A stretch of 36,198 bases of DNA. Source: Bacteroidaceae bacterium. GTDB lineage: Bacteria > Bacteroidota > Bacteroidia > Bacteroidales > Bacteroidaceae. Below are positions 35,998 through 36,198 of this stretch, piece by piece (the stretch's first letter is position 1; each line of letters starts with the position of its first letter). The position numbers and the translations under genes are program-made. Under the pieces are notes generated by a model. The model was not told the DNA's origin. It ran no database searches and worked only from the letters and a program-made list of their open reading frames with translations. The stretch spans positions 1-36,198 of the forward strand of contig JAFYMP010000045.1 in the NCBI GenBank assembly GCA_017556585.1. The letters are read 5' to 3'.

Positions 35998-36198
35998 ATG
36001 TCATCACAAGAAGAGCTTATAGGATATACCGGCGAAAATGCTCTTGAGGAGTACATATCGGCCCACATTGAACCGGAAGGCGACTTATTGAAATCTCTCT
36101 ACAGAGAGACAAATATTAAGTTGCTGAATCCGCGTATGGCATCGGGTCACATACAAGGCAGATTATTAAAATCTTTCGTACAGATGATACAACCAAAG
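35998..36198 (+). CDS. O-methyltransferase, class I SAM-dependent (5' part only)
   Basis: The first 67 codons are present and run off the right edge. The translation begins MSSQEELIGYTGENALEEYI and continues SLYRETNIKLLNPRMASGHI with QGRLLKSFVQMIQPK at the edge. This matches the N-terminus of the small catechol-type O-methyltransferase family common in Bacteroidales, in which the RMxSGxxQGRLLK segment precedes the SAM-binding glycine loop (not reached here). The substrate is unknown. It is divergent from xerD with a 60-nt gap, and a weak promoter box lies at 35955-35962. Confidence 0.8.
   Translation, partial: MSSQEELIGYTGENALEEYISAHIEPEGDLLKSLYRETNIKLLNPRMASGHIQGRLLKSFVQMIQPK

Noticed and set aside
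1-36198. A dif site between or near the two Xer recombinase genes
   Set aside because: I could not find a convincing dif-like palindrome by eye; Xer genes are usually not next to dif.

Overview
The window looks like a chromosomal segment from the order Bacteroidales (phylum Bacteroidota). The evidence is the PorP/GldKLMN type IX secretion (T9SS) cluster, a hybrid two-component regulator of the propeller/Y_Y_Y/AraC type, promoter boxes of the Bacteroidota form (TTTG, about 19 nt, TAnnTTTG), AT-rich leaders without a classical Shine-Dalgarno, and a tRNA gene with no encoded CCA. I cannot fix the genus. All genes appear chromosomal; I see no insertion sequence, prophage or CRISPR array.

Layout. 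1-1630 (minus strand): rpsU, a XerC-type recombinase and hpf, followed by tRNA-Thr with its own strong promoter. 1779-11429 (minus): one giant gene for a 3,216-residue secreted protein with Ig-like and other small domains near the N-terminus, then about 70 degenerate copies of a V[YF]GGG[N/H/D/L] repeat of about 30 residues. 11717-17488 (plus): porP/sprF, gldK, gldL, gldM and gldN, the core of a type IX secretion system, closed by an intrinsic terminator. 17606-18975: two related small outer-membrane beta-barrel proteins, also closed by a terminator. 19052-27909: housekeeping genes (priA, a pgpH-like HD phosphohydrolase, gltX, waaA, a gamma-carbonic-anhydrase-like protein, mdh). 28057-32055: a hybrid two-component regulator. 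32052-35937 (minus): dprA, an OmpA-like/TPR lipoprotein and a XerD-type recombinase. The window ends inside an O-methyltransferase gene on the plus strand.

How the parts may work together. GldK/GldN (periplasmic ring), GldL/GldM (inner-membrane motor) and PorP (outer-membrane partner) make up much of a T9SS. The giant protein is divergent from porP and has an N-terminal signal peptide. It would be an obvious candidate surface or secreted protein, but its C-terminus runs straight out of the repeat array and shows no T9SS sorting domain that I can recognise. This unexplained giant solenoid, with in-frame segmental duplications and a cysteine held at a nearly fixed register before the GGG core, is the most interesting object here.
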